From Flavobacterium sp. HBTb2-11-1 (GTDB lineage: Bacteria > Bacteroidota > Bacteroidia > Flavobacteriales > Flavobacteriaceae), in the NCBI RefSeq assembly GCF_009826975.1, contig NZ_WUMO01000002.1:186001-250000 (forward strand): 64,000 nt of DNA, given 5' to 3'. A model generated the notes under the pieces. The model saw only the letters and a list, made by a program, of their open reading frames with translations. It searched no databases and had not been told where the DNA came from. Both the position numbers and the translations under genes were made by a program. Position 1 is the first letter of the stretch. The number at the start of each line of letters is the position of its first letter. Positions 52,801 to 61,583 of the stretch are shown here, one piece after another.

Positions 52801-52843
52801 GCCATTAAAAATAATGACTTTTGGCATACAGCTAACTTTTTAA
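49820..52843 (+). CDS. SusC/RagA family TonB-dependent receptor
   Basis: 1007 residues. Signal peptide, then a CarboxypepD_reg-like domain (about 45-125: [21 protein letters not shown]), plug domain ([48 protein letters not shown], about 135-265), and a long 22-strand barrel ending in a C-terminal Phe (GIQLTF). These receptors import nutrients across the outer membrane with a SusD partner, powered by TonB. The partner gene follows by 10 bases. Peptide rather than glycan substrate is suggested by the third gene, a peptidase. Confidence 0.95.
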   Translation: [1007 protein letters not shown]

Positions 52844-52853
52844 AAAATAGACC

Positions 52854-54263
52854 ATGAAAAAAATAGTCACAAACTCATTCACAAGGGACTCTAGAATATC
52901 CATGAATAAATTGGTACTGTCATTGGCATTTCTAATTGTTTCCTGCGATTCTTTTTTAGATATTGATTTGCCTGAGAACCAGCTGACCAAAGAAAGTGTT
53001 TTTGAAGATAATCAGACCGCAGATGCCGCTTTGACCAGTATTTACTCCAAAATGAGGGATACCGGAATACTGACCGGTTCTGGAGTGGGAATCTCTTTCC
53101 AGCTAGGCTGTTATGGAGATGAACTGACATGGTTTGGAAACCCGCTCAGTACTACTGAAAATTTTTATACCAATAATCTGCTGCCTTCCACTTCCTCTGT
53201 GAACGATTACTGGAAAGCAGCCTATAGCAATATATATGCAGCAAATGCCGTGCTTGAAGGCAGCAGGAGTTCTGTATCCCTGTCAACAGCAAATAAACAA
53301 AAGCTTGAAGGGGAAGCTCTTTTTATTAGGGCACTGCTGCATTTTTATCTGGTCAATCTGTATGGGGATATCCCATACGTCACCACAACAGAATATAAAA
53401 TCAATACTGTTGTCAGCAAACTTCCTGTTAAAGAAATTTACAAATTGATTCAGACTGATCTTCAGCTCGCTGCTGTAAATTTAAATACAGCTGAATTAAG
53501 CAGTACAAGGGTACGTCCATCTAAGTTTACTGTAAGAGCTTTGCTTTCACGGGTATATCTTTATTCTGGTTTATGGGCAGAGGCTGCCGACAGCGCATCT
53601 GCCGTGCTCAATGAATCTGGAACTTTTTCACTTGAAAATATTGATAGTGCATTTTTAAAGGAGTCAAAAGAAACAATCTGGCAGCTGCAGCCTTCAGCTT
53701 CAGGAAAAAATACGGATGAAGCGGTGGCATTTATTTTTGTCAGCGGTCCTCCAAGAACAGTTTGTCTGAACAACATTCTGGTAAATTCCTTTTCTTCGGA
53801 TGATCTGCGAAAAACGCACTGGATGGGTTCAGTTTCCAGCGGTGCCTCTAAGTGGTACTTTGCGTATAAGTACAAGAAAAACAGCACTACTGCGTCTTCT
53901 GTCGAGTATTCAATTGTGATTCGTCTGGCTGAACAATATCTCATCCGTGCAGAAGCACGTGCAAAGCAGGGCGATATTATCGGTGCCAGAGAAGATCTTA
54001 ACAAAATACGAAATCGTGCAGGCCTTACAAGTACGGATATTTCCACAAAAGAAGAACTGCTTCAGGCTGTAGCCGAAGAGCGCAGACATGAGCTTTTTAC
54101 CGAATACGCCCATCGCTTTTTTGACCTTAAACGTTCAGGAGATATAAACACCATTCTATCAGCTCAAAAGCCGGGATGGAACACAACCGACATCTTATTT
54201 CCACTGCCTCAGACCGAATTGGAACTCAATCCAAATCTTCTGCCGCAGAATGAAGGCTATTAA
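52854..54263 (+). CDS. SusD/RagB family nutrient-binding lipoprotein
   Basis: 469 residues. Lipobox LIVSC precedes the SusD start DSFLDIDLPENQLTKESVFEDNQTADAALTSIYSKM. TPR-like helices include GEALFIRALLHFYLVNLYGDIPYV, and the C-terminus has YLIRAEARAKQGDIIGAREDLNKIRNRAGL and ERRHELFTEYAHRFFDLKR, all classical. It caps the SusC barrel on the cell surface and binds the substrate. Ten bases after SusC, 12 before the peptidase. Confidence 0.95.
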   Translation: MKKIVTNSFTRDSRISMNKLVLSLAFLIVSCDSFLDIDLPENQLTKESVFEDNQTADAALTSIYSKMRDTGILTGSGVGISFQLGCYGDELTWFGNPLSTTENFYTNNLLPSTSSVNDYWKAAYSNIYAANAVLEGSRSSVSLSTANKQKLEGEALFIRALLHFYLVNLYGDIPYVTTTEYKINTVVSKLPVKEIYKLIQTDLQLAAVNLNTAELSSTRVRPSKFTVRALLSRVYLYSGLWAEAADSASAVLNESGTFSLENIDSAFLKESKETIWQLQPSASGKNTDEAVAFIFVSGPPRTVCLNNILVNSFSSDDLRKTHWMGSVSSGASKWYFAYKYKKNSTTASSVEYSIVIRLAEQYLIRAEARAKQGDIIGAREDLNKIRNRAGLTSTDISTKEELLQAVAEERRHELFTEYAHRFFDLKRSGDINTILSAQKPGWNTTDILFPLPQTELELNPNLLPQNEGY

Positions 54264-54275
54264 AAGATACATCAC

Positions 54276-56945
54276 ATGAATATTTCATATCTAAAAAACA
54301 GGGGCGGCTTTACCGCTGTACCTGCTGCAGTTTTATTTTTATTTTTTATTTTGCTATTAGTAGTCTGTCCCCTACGGGGGCAGGCATTGCAAAAAAAAAG
54401 CCTTACAGCATCAGATTATGATTCATTTGGTAATTTTCTATTCCATAAACCTTCGCGCAATGGAAACTGGGTCGGTTTTTCAATGTTCTATAAAAACGGA
54501 AAAGATACCTTATACGTAAAAAATACATTAAAAAACAAACTGTACTCCTTTCCGCTTGGCACTAAACCTGATTTTCTGGGAGATAATAGTTTTGTTTATC
54601 AGGATGCTGATAGAATTCATATTCTAGATCTTCAGAATGGCTGCAAAAAAACAATAGCCAATGTCACTGGTTATTTTTCTTCGCCAGACTCTGAGAGATT
54701 AGTAGTAATGACAAAATCTCAACTCACAAAAAAGCAGTCCATTAGTGTGTTTGATCAAAATGGAAAGATTTTATCGACAATTGAAAACGTTACCAGCATG
54801 AAAATGGGGCCTGCCAATAAAAAAATTCTCTTTTCCATTGCAGATCAAAATTTAAGTTCGATTGGCGTCTTAGAATTAGGGCAAAAAACTAAAACCACAT
54901 GGATTCATGAGAAAAAACCTGTGAATTTTAAGATGCTGACATGGGATAAGAAAGAAAGGGCAGTATCTTTTTTGACGGAACCCAATTCTGGCACAGAAAA
55001 CAAAAAACTTTATTATTATATACTGGAGAATAAAAGCCTTTACGTCCTTGATCCAAAGACGAAAGATAATTTTCCATCTCAAGCAGTTATTAATGAAAGT
55101 GCAGAATATGCTATAACTATTAGCAATGATTTTCAACGGGTATTTTTTTCAATAAGCCATAAAAAAGAGAATTCTTTTAACAGTACAGAAGATGCTGTAT
55201 CTAAAGTAGAAATTTGGAAAAGCAGCGATACATACATCTACCCTTTTATGCAGAAAAGTTTACGTTTTAAAAAGCAAAATAGACTTGCTTTATGGTACCC
55301 TTTAACGGGAAAGTTTTCCGAACTCACCTCTGATGAATTATCCAAAGTAATGCTTTGCGGCAATGAAAAATATGCAGTCCTTTCTGATCCAAAAAAGTAT
55401 GAGCCTCAGTTTGAATATGATGCCCCCCGCGATTTTTATATTTTAAATCTGCTGACAGGGGAAAAAAAACTCTTGCTTCAAAATAAAAAAATAAGTCCAT
55501 CTGAACCACTTCCTATCTCTTCCCCTGAAGGTAAATATATAAATTACATACTTAATGATAGCTGCTGGATTTATAATACAGCTTCAAAAACATACACAAA
55601 CATTACCCGCCGAATTATTTCGCAATACCTTTCGCTGACCAATCAAAAAAACAGCAGAAACTTTATATTGACTCCAGTTGGATGGACCGCAAACGACAAT
55701 AAGCTCGTAGTATATGATAATTATGATATATGGACAATTTCACCTGAGAATTTTACTCTAAAAAGACTTACCAGAGGGAGGGAAAAACAGATCCAATTCA
55801 GAATATATGCACCGGGAAAATTTTCGGAAATTGAGAAAAGCTATGATGGCTATAGATATAAATCAATTAATTTTTCCAATCCAATTTTGCTTACAGCTGC
55901 TGGCGAGGATGGCAGAACAGGATTTTTTAAATGGAAAAAAATTACTGGAGAAATACCCCTTGTCTATGACAGCAGTTATATTGACAAACTCCACACTACA
56001 GACCAAGGAAAAGTACTGTTTTATCAGCAGCAAAGATTTGACAAACCTCCAAAAATTATATTCCAAAAGGATAAAGTTACCCGTACTGTATTTCAAAGCA
56101 GTCCGCATCAGGCAGATTACGATTGGGGAAGCGCCTCACTAATTCAATTCCAAAACGAGAATGGAATAAAAATGAGCGCATTGCTTTACTATCCTGCATC
56201 ATATAATCCGGATAAAAAATACCCTATGATTGTAAATATCTATGAAAAGCAGACTCAAAATCTTTACAAATACTCTTTACCGGATTTAGAAAATGAAGCA
56301 GGCTTCAATCCTGTGGTATTAACCAGTCAGGGATATTTTGTGCTTTGTCCCGATATAATATCCGAAAAACAGAATGAAGGCCCTTCCGCTTTAAAGTATA
56401 CAATTTCAGCCACAAAAGAAATCATCGCCAGAGGACTTGTTAAGCCGGACAAAATTGCTTTGATGGGGCATTCTTTCGGAGGTTTTGAGGTTTGTTATAT
56501 CATAACACAGACAAAAATTTTTGCGGCGGCGGTAGCAGGTGCGGCAATTACAAACATTAAAAGTTACTACCATACAGTAGACTGGGACACCGGCCGTCCT
56601 ACTATGAATTATTTCATACACGGGCAGTTGAAAATGATACAGCCTCCATCTGAAATTCCCGAAATTTATAATCTAAATTCTCCTATTGAATTTGTTAAAA
56701 ATATAACGACTCCTCTACTATCCTATGCAGGAAAGGAAGATAATCATGTTGACTGGCATCAGACAGTAGAATTTCATATGGCACTTCGCAGACTTGGCAA
56801 AAAAAACACAATGCTGTTGTTTCCAAATGAAGGACACACTATTACAAATCCCATAAATCAAAGAGACTTAACACGCAAAATAATACAGTGGTTTGGGTTT
56901 TATCTTAAAGATGAAACACCCGAGCAATGGATTGATAAAAATTGA
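54276..56945 (+). CDS. S9 family (prolyl-oligopeptidase-like) serine peptidase
   Basis: 889 residues. N-terminal signal or membrane segment (about 18-40), a long beta-propeller-like region (45-~620) and a C-terminal alpha/beta-hydrolase domain with nucleophile Ser733 in MGHSFGGFEV, Asp822 in GKEDNHVDW and His854 in NEGHTI. This is the dipeptidyl/acylaminoacyl peptidase fold. It is last in the SusC-SusD operon, so it probably trims peptides imported or captured by that pair. Could alternatively process the DUF6520-type peptide encoded opposite. Confidence 0.93.
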   Translation: MNISYLKNRGGFTAVPAAVLFLFFILLLVVCPLRGQALQKKSLTASDYDSFGNFLFHKPSRNGNWVGFSMFYKNGKDTLYVKNTLKNKLYSFPLGTKPDFLGDNSFVYQDADRIHILDLQNGCKKTIANVTGYFSSPDSERLVVMTKSQLTKKQSISVFDQNGKILSTIENVTSMKMGPANKKILFSIADQNLSSIGVLELGQKTKTTWIHEKKPVNFKMLTWDKKERAVSFLTEPNSGTENKKLYYYILENKSLYVLDPKTKDNFPSQAVINESAEYAITISNDFQRVFFSISHKKENSFNSTEDAVSKVEIWKSSDTYIYPFMQKSLRFKKQNRLALWYPLTGKFSELTSDELSKVMLCGNEKYAVLSDPKKYEPQFEYDAPRDFYILNLLTGEKKLLLQNKKISPSEPLPISSPEGKYINYILNDSCWIYNTASKTYTNITRRIISQYLSLTNQKNSRNFILTPVGWTANDNKLVVYDNYDIWTISPENFTLKRLTRGREKQIQFRIYAPGKFSEIEKSYDGYRYKSINFSNPILLTAAGEDGRTGFFKWKKITGEIPLVYDSSYIDKLHTTDQGKVLFYQQQRFDKPPKIIFQKDKVTRTVFQSSPHQADYDWGSASLIQFQNENGIKMSALLYYPASYNPDKKYPMIVNIYEKQTQNLYKYSLPDLENEAGFNPVVLTSQGYFVLCPDIISEKQNEGPSALKYTISATKEIIARGLVKPDKIALMGHSFGGFEVCYIITQTKIFAAAVAGAAITNIKSYYHTVDWDTGRPTMNYFIHGQLKMIQPPSEIPEIYNLNSPIEFVKNITTPLLSYAGKEDNHVDWHQTVEFHMALRRLGKKNTMLLFPNEGHTITNPINQRDLTRKIIQWFGFYLKDETPEQWIDKN

Positions 56946-56958
56946 TATCTCAAAAAAA

Positions 56959-56983
56959 CAATGCAGTTCCAAGAACTGCATTG
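56959..56983. terminator. Bidirectional terminator between peptidase and DUF6520-like genes
   Basis: CAATGCAGTT-CCAAG-AACTGCATTG, 10 bp perfect stem; followed by CTTTTCT on plus and by TTTTTTT on minus. Serves both convergent genes. Confidence 0.88.
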
Positions 56984-57003
56984 CTTTTCTGGTTAAACAT
57001 GAT

Positions 57004-57285
57004 TCAATTGGAAGGACGATAAAGCGTTTCATCACAATTATTATCCTTGCCTTTTGCTTGTTGTCCTGGAGGGGCATAGCTTACACGACAGAGCTGTAAA
57101 TTAAAGTCTGTGCTGCAATCCACTTCTTTGTTACAAGGGATGTTGTTATCGTCTGTAACATATCCAATTTCAGGAGCAGCACTACCGGCAGTTTTCTGCA
57201 TGGAAGTGGTTAAAAAAGCCCCAGCTGTACCGGTCACCATTACTATGGCAAATGGCATCATTTTTTTTAAAAATATCGTATTCAT
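57004..57285 (-). CDS. DUF6520-like secreted Cys-containing small protein
   Basis: 93 residues. Signal-like hydrophobic start (MMPFAIVMVTGTAGAFLTTSM), then a short exported part with GYVTDDNN, CNKEVDCS, QLC and NNCDE (four or five Cys) and a C-terminal ETLYRPSN. This matches the DUF6520 pattern of small flavobacterial proteins. It follows the MauE/DoxX-like gene on the same strand by 80 bases. Function is unknown; the Cys content and MauE neighbour suggest disulfide handling. Confidence 0.75.
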   Translation of the reverse strand: MNTIFLKKMMPFAIVMVTGTAGAFLTTSMQKTAGSAAPEIGYVTDDNNIPCNKEVDCSTDFNLQLCRVSYAPPGQQAKGKDNNCDETLYRPSN

Positions 57286-57365
57286 AACTATAAATTTAAA
57301 TTAAACGTGATCTACTTTTTTCTACAGGTTTTCGATCTAATTCCTGATATCGGCCAATATATTTT

Positions 57366-58898
57366 TCAGCGGTCAGTTTTAAGCTCTGATTCGCGTTTCA
57401 TTTCACTTTTTAACAAATATCCGAGATTAAAAACCATCAGATTTGTACCTGCTGTAACATAAAGATGATCATCGGTTACAAAAATGTTCTGGATTTTCTG
57501 GTTTGGAATTTCCTGGACATAAAAACTAAGGACATAACTATTGTTATCCAAATTATAAACATCTACTACTGAAGATTTTTTCCAAAATTTCTCATCTTCA
57601 AATCTTCCGGGCACTTTTGAATTAATGAACAAAAGATTATTTCTAACTGCACTGATCGAGTTCACTTTTAAAGGAGGAGCTGCCATCTGCCTTTCTGTAT
57701 TATTTTTGAGATATGCTACTTTAATTTTAGCCTGTTTATTGGTATCAATAGTATTGCTTCTTCTCATAAGCTCCCCGTTACGGTCAGCTGTGATAAACTC
57801 ATTGCGATAATAATAAATGTAATGGATCTGCTTCCTGTTCTGGTTGTAGAGCAGTATGCCATCTGTATCAAATATTCCGTCAATCTGCCTTGTAAGAAGG
57901 TTTTGCGAATACAAAACGGTATCTTTTTCTGCACTAAAAATTCCTATTACATTCGCTCTTTCATTACCAGTGTTATTCCGAAATGCAATAGTAACGCTGT
58001 CCATGGGCTGTGCCAGGCTAAATTTTGGGGTTCTTTTCAATTCTGCCGTTAATTTCCAATCTTTGGTATTTCCTCTGTATATGCGCGGCAGTGTACCATC
58101 AAACAAGTAGAACCAGCCGTCTTGAACTACAATTTTTATTGATTTAAAAGATTGGTTACGATAATCTAAATACAGTTTTATCCTCTTTTGTTTTCCATCA
58201 CTGTCAATCGAAAGAAGATGCAGGGGATCTGTATAATTTGCCAGATAAAGGATATTTTTTTCATAACCTGCAAAATAATAGGAATTCCATCTTAGATCAA
58301 TAGTCTTATCAAGTTCGATTGCTTTTTTTGGATATCTTCTGACAAAGGGATTTTTATGATGAATAGCCTGCTCTGAGGAAAGGAATAAGATAACAACAGC
58401 TGTTGTAGCCATTATAGCAGAAGCCAATAGAATCCAGATTTTACTGCTGTTTTTTGTTATTGGAAAATCATCTTGACGCTTATTTTTATGAATTATAATT
58501 GCAACGATAGCCAGCATGACAAAAAGCGAGTTAAATATCAAATGGGTATTCCAGCTCATTTTCTCCAGGATGCCTCCACATGAACAGGGTATAAAAGAAC
58601 TGTAATGAAGTACGATAAAAATATAGCTGGTAAACATGCTCATTAAAACAAATGCTGCATACAAACCGATGATTCTGGTAGCCGAAAATAAAAGCATCCC
58701 CGAAATAATCAGCTCAAAACCAATTACAAAATAGGAAATCCATTCAGCATAAATACTAAGTACGGGAGACTGTGCCAACTGTACCTTAAACCTTTCAAAA
58801 TCAACAAGTTTACTCACCGCGGCATAGACAAACAAAAGTGCATATAGAAAACATATCAATTCAATAATCAGCTTCTTATAATTTTCCTGTAGTTTCAT
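57366..58898 (-). CDS. MauE/DoxX-like membrane protein fused to an extracytoplasmic beta-rich domain
   Basis: 510 residues. Four membrane helices in the first ~140 residues with Cys105-Ser-Cys107-Gly-Gly (PCSCGG) between helices 3 and 4, as in MauE/DoxX redox proteins, a further helix near 150-172, then ~330 residues of beta-rich, propeller-like sequence (repeats of 'LxLxxYTDPLHLLSIDSDGKQ' and 'VYNLDNNSYVLSFYV' type). It probably transfers redox equivalents for disulfide formation in the exported DUF6520-like protein encoded downstream. The combination with SusC-SusD-S9 genes is notable. Confidence 0.78.
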   Translation of the reverse strand: MKLQENYKKLIIELICFLYALLFVYAAVSKLVDFERFKVQLAQSPVLSIYAEWISYFVIGFELIISGMLLFSATRIIGLYAAFVLMSMFTSYIFIVLHYSSFIPCSCGGILEKMSWNTHLIFNSLFVMLAIVAIIIHKNKRQDDFPITKNSSKIWILLASAIMATTAVVILFLSSEQAIHHKNPFVRRYPKKAIELDKTIDLRWNSYYFAGYEKNILYLANYTDPLHLLSIDSDGKQKRIKLYLDYRNQSFKSIKIVVQDGWFYLFDGTLPRIYRGNTKDWKLTAELKRTPKFSLAQPMDSVTIAFRNNTGNERANVIGIFSAEKDTVLYSQNLLTRQIDGIFDTDGILLYNQNRKQIHYIYYYRNEFITADRNGELMRRSNTIDTNKQAKIKVAYLKNNTERQMAAPPLKVNSISAVRNNLLFINSKVPGRFEDEKFWKKSSVVDVYNLDNNSYVLSFYVQEIPNQKIQNIFVTDDHLYVTAGTNLMVFNLGYLLKSEMKRESELKTDR

Positions 58899-59028
58899 AA
58901 TTGAAATTTTGTATCGTAATTCATTTACTGAAAATGCTTACACAAATTTAAATCGTTCACTAAAAAAAACTGTTGACAAAATCAAGCCAAAAGTTTTCAA
59001 AATCAAGCCAATTTCCTGCAAAAAAAAT

Positions 59029-59061
59029 GTGCTTTACAAATCTTGCAGATCTGTAAAGCAC
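59029..59061 (-). terminator. Terminator of the 99-residue gene
   Basis: GTGCTTTACA (59029-59038) / TGTAAAGCAC (59052-59061), 10 bp perfect; on the minus strand followed by seven T. Confidence 0.85.
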
Positions 59062-59079
59062 AAAAAATTATTTTTAAAA

Positions 59080-59379
59080 TCAATCTTTGAGGCCGGCGCT
59101 TAATTCCAAAAGCTTTTGGTTCAGCTCGACAAGACCAGATTTCTGCAGGCAGTCGTCTGAAAAATTTCTAAGCTCATTGACACTTTCATTCGAAAGAATA
59201 CCTATCAGACTCGCGGCATCTTTTTCAGCCAAGAGTCCTTGCTCTATAAGACGGCACAACAGTAAAACATTTTTTCGTGAAATCCTCAAATCAATCTTCA
59301 CCATTTCATTCATTCCAGGGATACTCAATACCGTATCATAAACCTTGGACACTTCATTTTTTGTAATCATAACTTCCAC
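59080..59379 (-). CDS. Small helical protein of unknown function
   Basis: 99 residues, soluble, mostly helical (MVKIDLRISRKNVLLLCRLIEQGL, AASLIGILSNESVNELRNFSDDC). No family recognised. It is divergent from the mobilisation genes with 307 bases between, and has its own terminator. In this place some ICEs carry regulators of mob expression; I see no HTH here, so that is not claimed. Confidence 0.6.
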   Translation of the reverse strand: MEVMITKNEVSKVYDTVLSIPGMNEMVKIDLRISRKNVLLLCRLIEQGLLAEKDAASLIGILSNESVNELRNFSDDCLQKSGLVELNQKLLELSAGLKD

Positions 59380-59454
59380 GTTTTTAATTAATAATTAGAA
59401 ATAGTAAATGTAAAAAGCTTTAAAGAATTAAGCCCAGTCATAATTTAGCGGGGA

Positions 59455-59485
59455 TTGCTTATTGCTAAAGCCTTTTCTAATTTAG
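59455..59485 (+). promoter_or_regulatory. Promoter of the mob module (copy 1 of a repeated sequence)
   Basis: TTG (59455-59457), 20 bases, TAATTTAG (59478-59485, 7 of 8 to TAnnTTTG). The block 59439-59493 recurs before mobC at about 63462-63515. Confidence 0.6.
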
Positions 59486-59528
59486 TTTTTCTTAAAAAGG
59501 GTTCAGGATTGCCACGTTCCTGCAATCG

Positions 59529-59563
59529 GCCAGATGAACGATTGTCGGACAACCGGATCTGGC
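59529..59563. promoter_or_regulatory. Candidate origin of transfer (oriT)
   Basis: Inverted repeat GCCAGAT (59529-59535) / ATCTGGC (59557-59563) with a nested TTGT-CGG-ACAA hairpin (59542-59552), in a G+C-rich patch 124 bases upstream of mobA. Position next to relaxosome and relaxase genes and the symmetry fit an oriT; the nick site is not identified. Confidence 0.4.
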
Positions 59564-59686
59564 TGATCTATCCTCGGAACTCGGGATCAGAGATACATGA
59601 AAGCTGCTGGAAGTTTAAAAATGAAATCCATATGCAAAAAAAAATACAGCAGATTTCTTATTAGAAAATGAGATTGATGAATAATT

Positions 59687-60088
59687 ATGACAGCGAGAAT
59701 GGAAAGAGAAAATTCAAACAAAACACGAAAAATCACTATTCGTTTGACACCCTCGGAATATACAGCATTAGAGTCAAAATTTAAGACGACAACCTGCCGG
59801 AAATTAAGTGAATATATGCGCAAACAATTGTTTGGGAAAGCAATTATTAGTACTTACCGAAACAGGTCATTAGATGATTTTGTTGAAGAGCTAATCGTCC
59901 TTAGAAATGAGCTTAATGCTATAGGAAACAACCTAAATCAGACCACCAGAAAACTTCACACATTAAGTCAGATTTACGATGCAAAAGAATGGACAATTGG
60001 CTTTGAATTAAAGCAGAGAAAGCTCTTTGAAAAGATAAATGAGATTCATAATCATATTCAAAAAATCTCCGAACAATGGTTTCAATAA
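59687..60088 (+). CDS. mobA: Relaxosome accessory protein (MobA-type, ribbon-helix-helix)
   Basis: 133 residues. N-terminal ribbon-helix-helix-like part (KTRKITIRLTPSEYTALESKFKTTTCRKLSEYMRKQLFG, about 12-50) that fits an Arc/MobC-type DNA-binding fold, then a helical part with NELNAIGNNLNQTTRKLHTL, a hallmark of mobilisation proteins. Binds oriT and helps the relaxase. Overlaps the relaxase gene by 13 bases. Confidence 0.88.
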   Translation: MTARMERENSNKTRKITIRLTPSEYTALESKFKTTTCRKLSEYMRKQLFGKAIISTYRNRSLDDFVEELIVLRNELNAIGNNLNQTTRKLHTLSQIYDAKEWTIGFELKQRKLFEKINEIHNHIQKISEQWFQ

Positions 60089-61320
60089 TCAAAACAGGTA
60101 ATTCTATAAGAAGTATTTTTAACTACAATGAAAACAAAGTTAAAACTGGCAAGGCTGAATGCATCGGAGCAGCAAATTTTCTTTTAGACATATCTCAAAT
60201 GAGCGATGCAATGAAGCTGAGCCGCTTTACTGAAAGGATTCAATTAAATGATAATACCAAGCGCAACATCGTACATATTTCTCTGAATTTTGACCCATCA
60301 GAAAATCATTCAAAAGAAAAACTGATGGCAATTGCAAATACCTACATGTACAAGATAGGTTTTGGGAAACAGCCCTACCTTGTCTATCAGCATTTTGACG
60401 CAGGGCATCCGCACATCCATGTAATAACCATTAATATTGAAAGGGACGGAAAAAGGATTGACCTGCACCATTTAGGGATAAGAAAATCTGAACCGGCAAG
60501 AAAAGAAATTGAGGAAACTTTCAGACTTATTAAAGCTGAAAGTCTCAATAAAAATAAACAGTTTAACTTACTGCCTATCTCAATGGGAAAAGTCTGTTAT
60601 GGAAAAATTGAATCAAAAAAAGCTCTTGCAGCAGTTCTCAATCAAGTCTTATACAGTTATAGATATTCAAGTCTTGCCGAACTTAATGCTGTATTGCAAT
60701 GTTATAATGTATTGGCCGATCGTGGCAGTGAGAATTCAAAAGTGTTTTTGAATAAGGGAATAGTGTACCGCATACTCAATGAAAAAGGAATTCCGACTGG
60801 TGTTCCGATTAAAGCCAGCGATTTTTATTTTAAGCCTACATTAAAATTTTTGGAGTCTAAATTTATAAGCAATAAACCCAGAAAAGAATCCGATAAAGCA
60901 AGACTGAAAAATGTAATTGACATGGCCATTTTACGCGAAAACATTAATAATGTAAATCAGCTTTCCCTATTTTTGGAAAAGGAAGGAATAAAAACCGTTT
61001 TTAGAACAAGTAGTGAAGGATTAGTTTATGGCATTACCTACATCGACCATACTACAAAAAATGTTTTTAATGGATCAAGTTTAGGTAAAAAGTATAGTGC
61101 AAAGGCAATAATAGGACGCTGTGGAAATGAATTTAATCTAGATAAAAGAGATTGGATTAATAAACGGCTGGAAACATTCTCTTCTGAAAATGCTTCTGTA
61201 AAAACTTTCGATTCCTCAGTTATTATACAATTATTAGATTCAATACTTAAACCTGAAATGACTCTTGAGTATCTACCTAAGCAGTTTAAAAAGAAAAAAC
61301 GAAATAGAAGAAAAATATAA
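60076..61320 (+). CDS. mobB: Relaxase (MobB-type mobilisation nuclease)
   Basis: 414 residues. Relaxase/mobilisation nuclease domain in the first ~170 residues: three-His motif His111/His113/His115 (GHPHIHVITINI), with His106 close by, and LHHLGIRKSEPARKEIEE. The catalytic Tyr is probably near the N-terminus (Tyr17 in IFNYNENK). It nicks oriT and leads the DNA strand into the recipient. The C-terminal ~200 residues are a basic extension. Followed by defence-like cargo, not directly by the coupling gene. Confidence 0.93.
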   Translation: MVSIIKTGNSIRSIFNYNENKVKTGKAECIGAANFLLDISQMSDAMKLSRFTERIQLNDNTKRNIVHISLNFDPSENHSKEKLMAIANTYMYKIGFGKQPYLVYQHFDAGHPHIHVITINIERDGKRIDLHHLGIRKSEPARKEIEETFRLIKAESLNKNKQFNLLPISMGKVCYGKIESKKALAAVLNQVLYSYRYSSLAELNAVLQCYNVLADRGSENSKVFLNKGIVYRILNEKGIPTGVPIKASDFYFKPTLKFLESKFISNKPRKESDKARLKNVIDMAILRENINNVNQLSLFLEKEGIKTVFRTSSEGLVYGITYIDHTTKNVFNGSSLGKKYSAKAIIGRCGNEFNLDKRDWINKRLETFSSENASVKTFDSSVIIQLLDSILKPEMTLEYLPKQFKKKKRNRRKI

Positions 61321-61503
61321 TAGGATTCATTTTTTTTTGAAATATTATCTATAAGCCTTTTTTGCTTTCTCAAATTTATAAATTAGACTAAAATTGCTCA
61401 CTTTTATAAAACATTACACCAAATTTTGTACTATAAATCTACTGAATGAAATACATTTAATATAGCAAAAATCATTTAATTTGTAATAAAAATATTGTTT
61501 ATA

Positions 61504-61527
61504 GATTTGTTTATCAATCAACAAATC
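61504..61527. promoter_or_regulatory. Inverted repeat upstream of the split abortive-infection gene
   Basis: GATTTGT (61504-61510) / ACAAATC (61521-61527) with a 10-base spacer, about 60 bases upstream of the gene. Possible operator. Confidence 0.35.
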
Positions 61528-61583
61528 CACAATTATAAACCATTTATGGCAGGAACGCCGTCGATAATTTAAATAAACAAATT

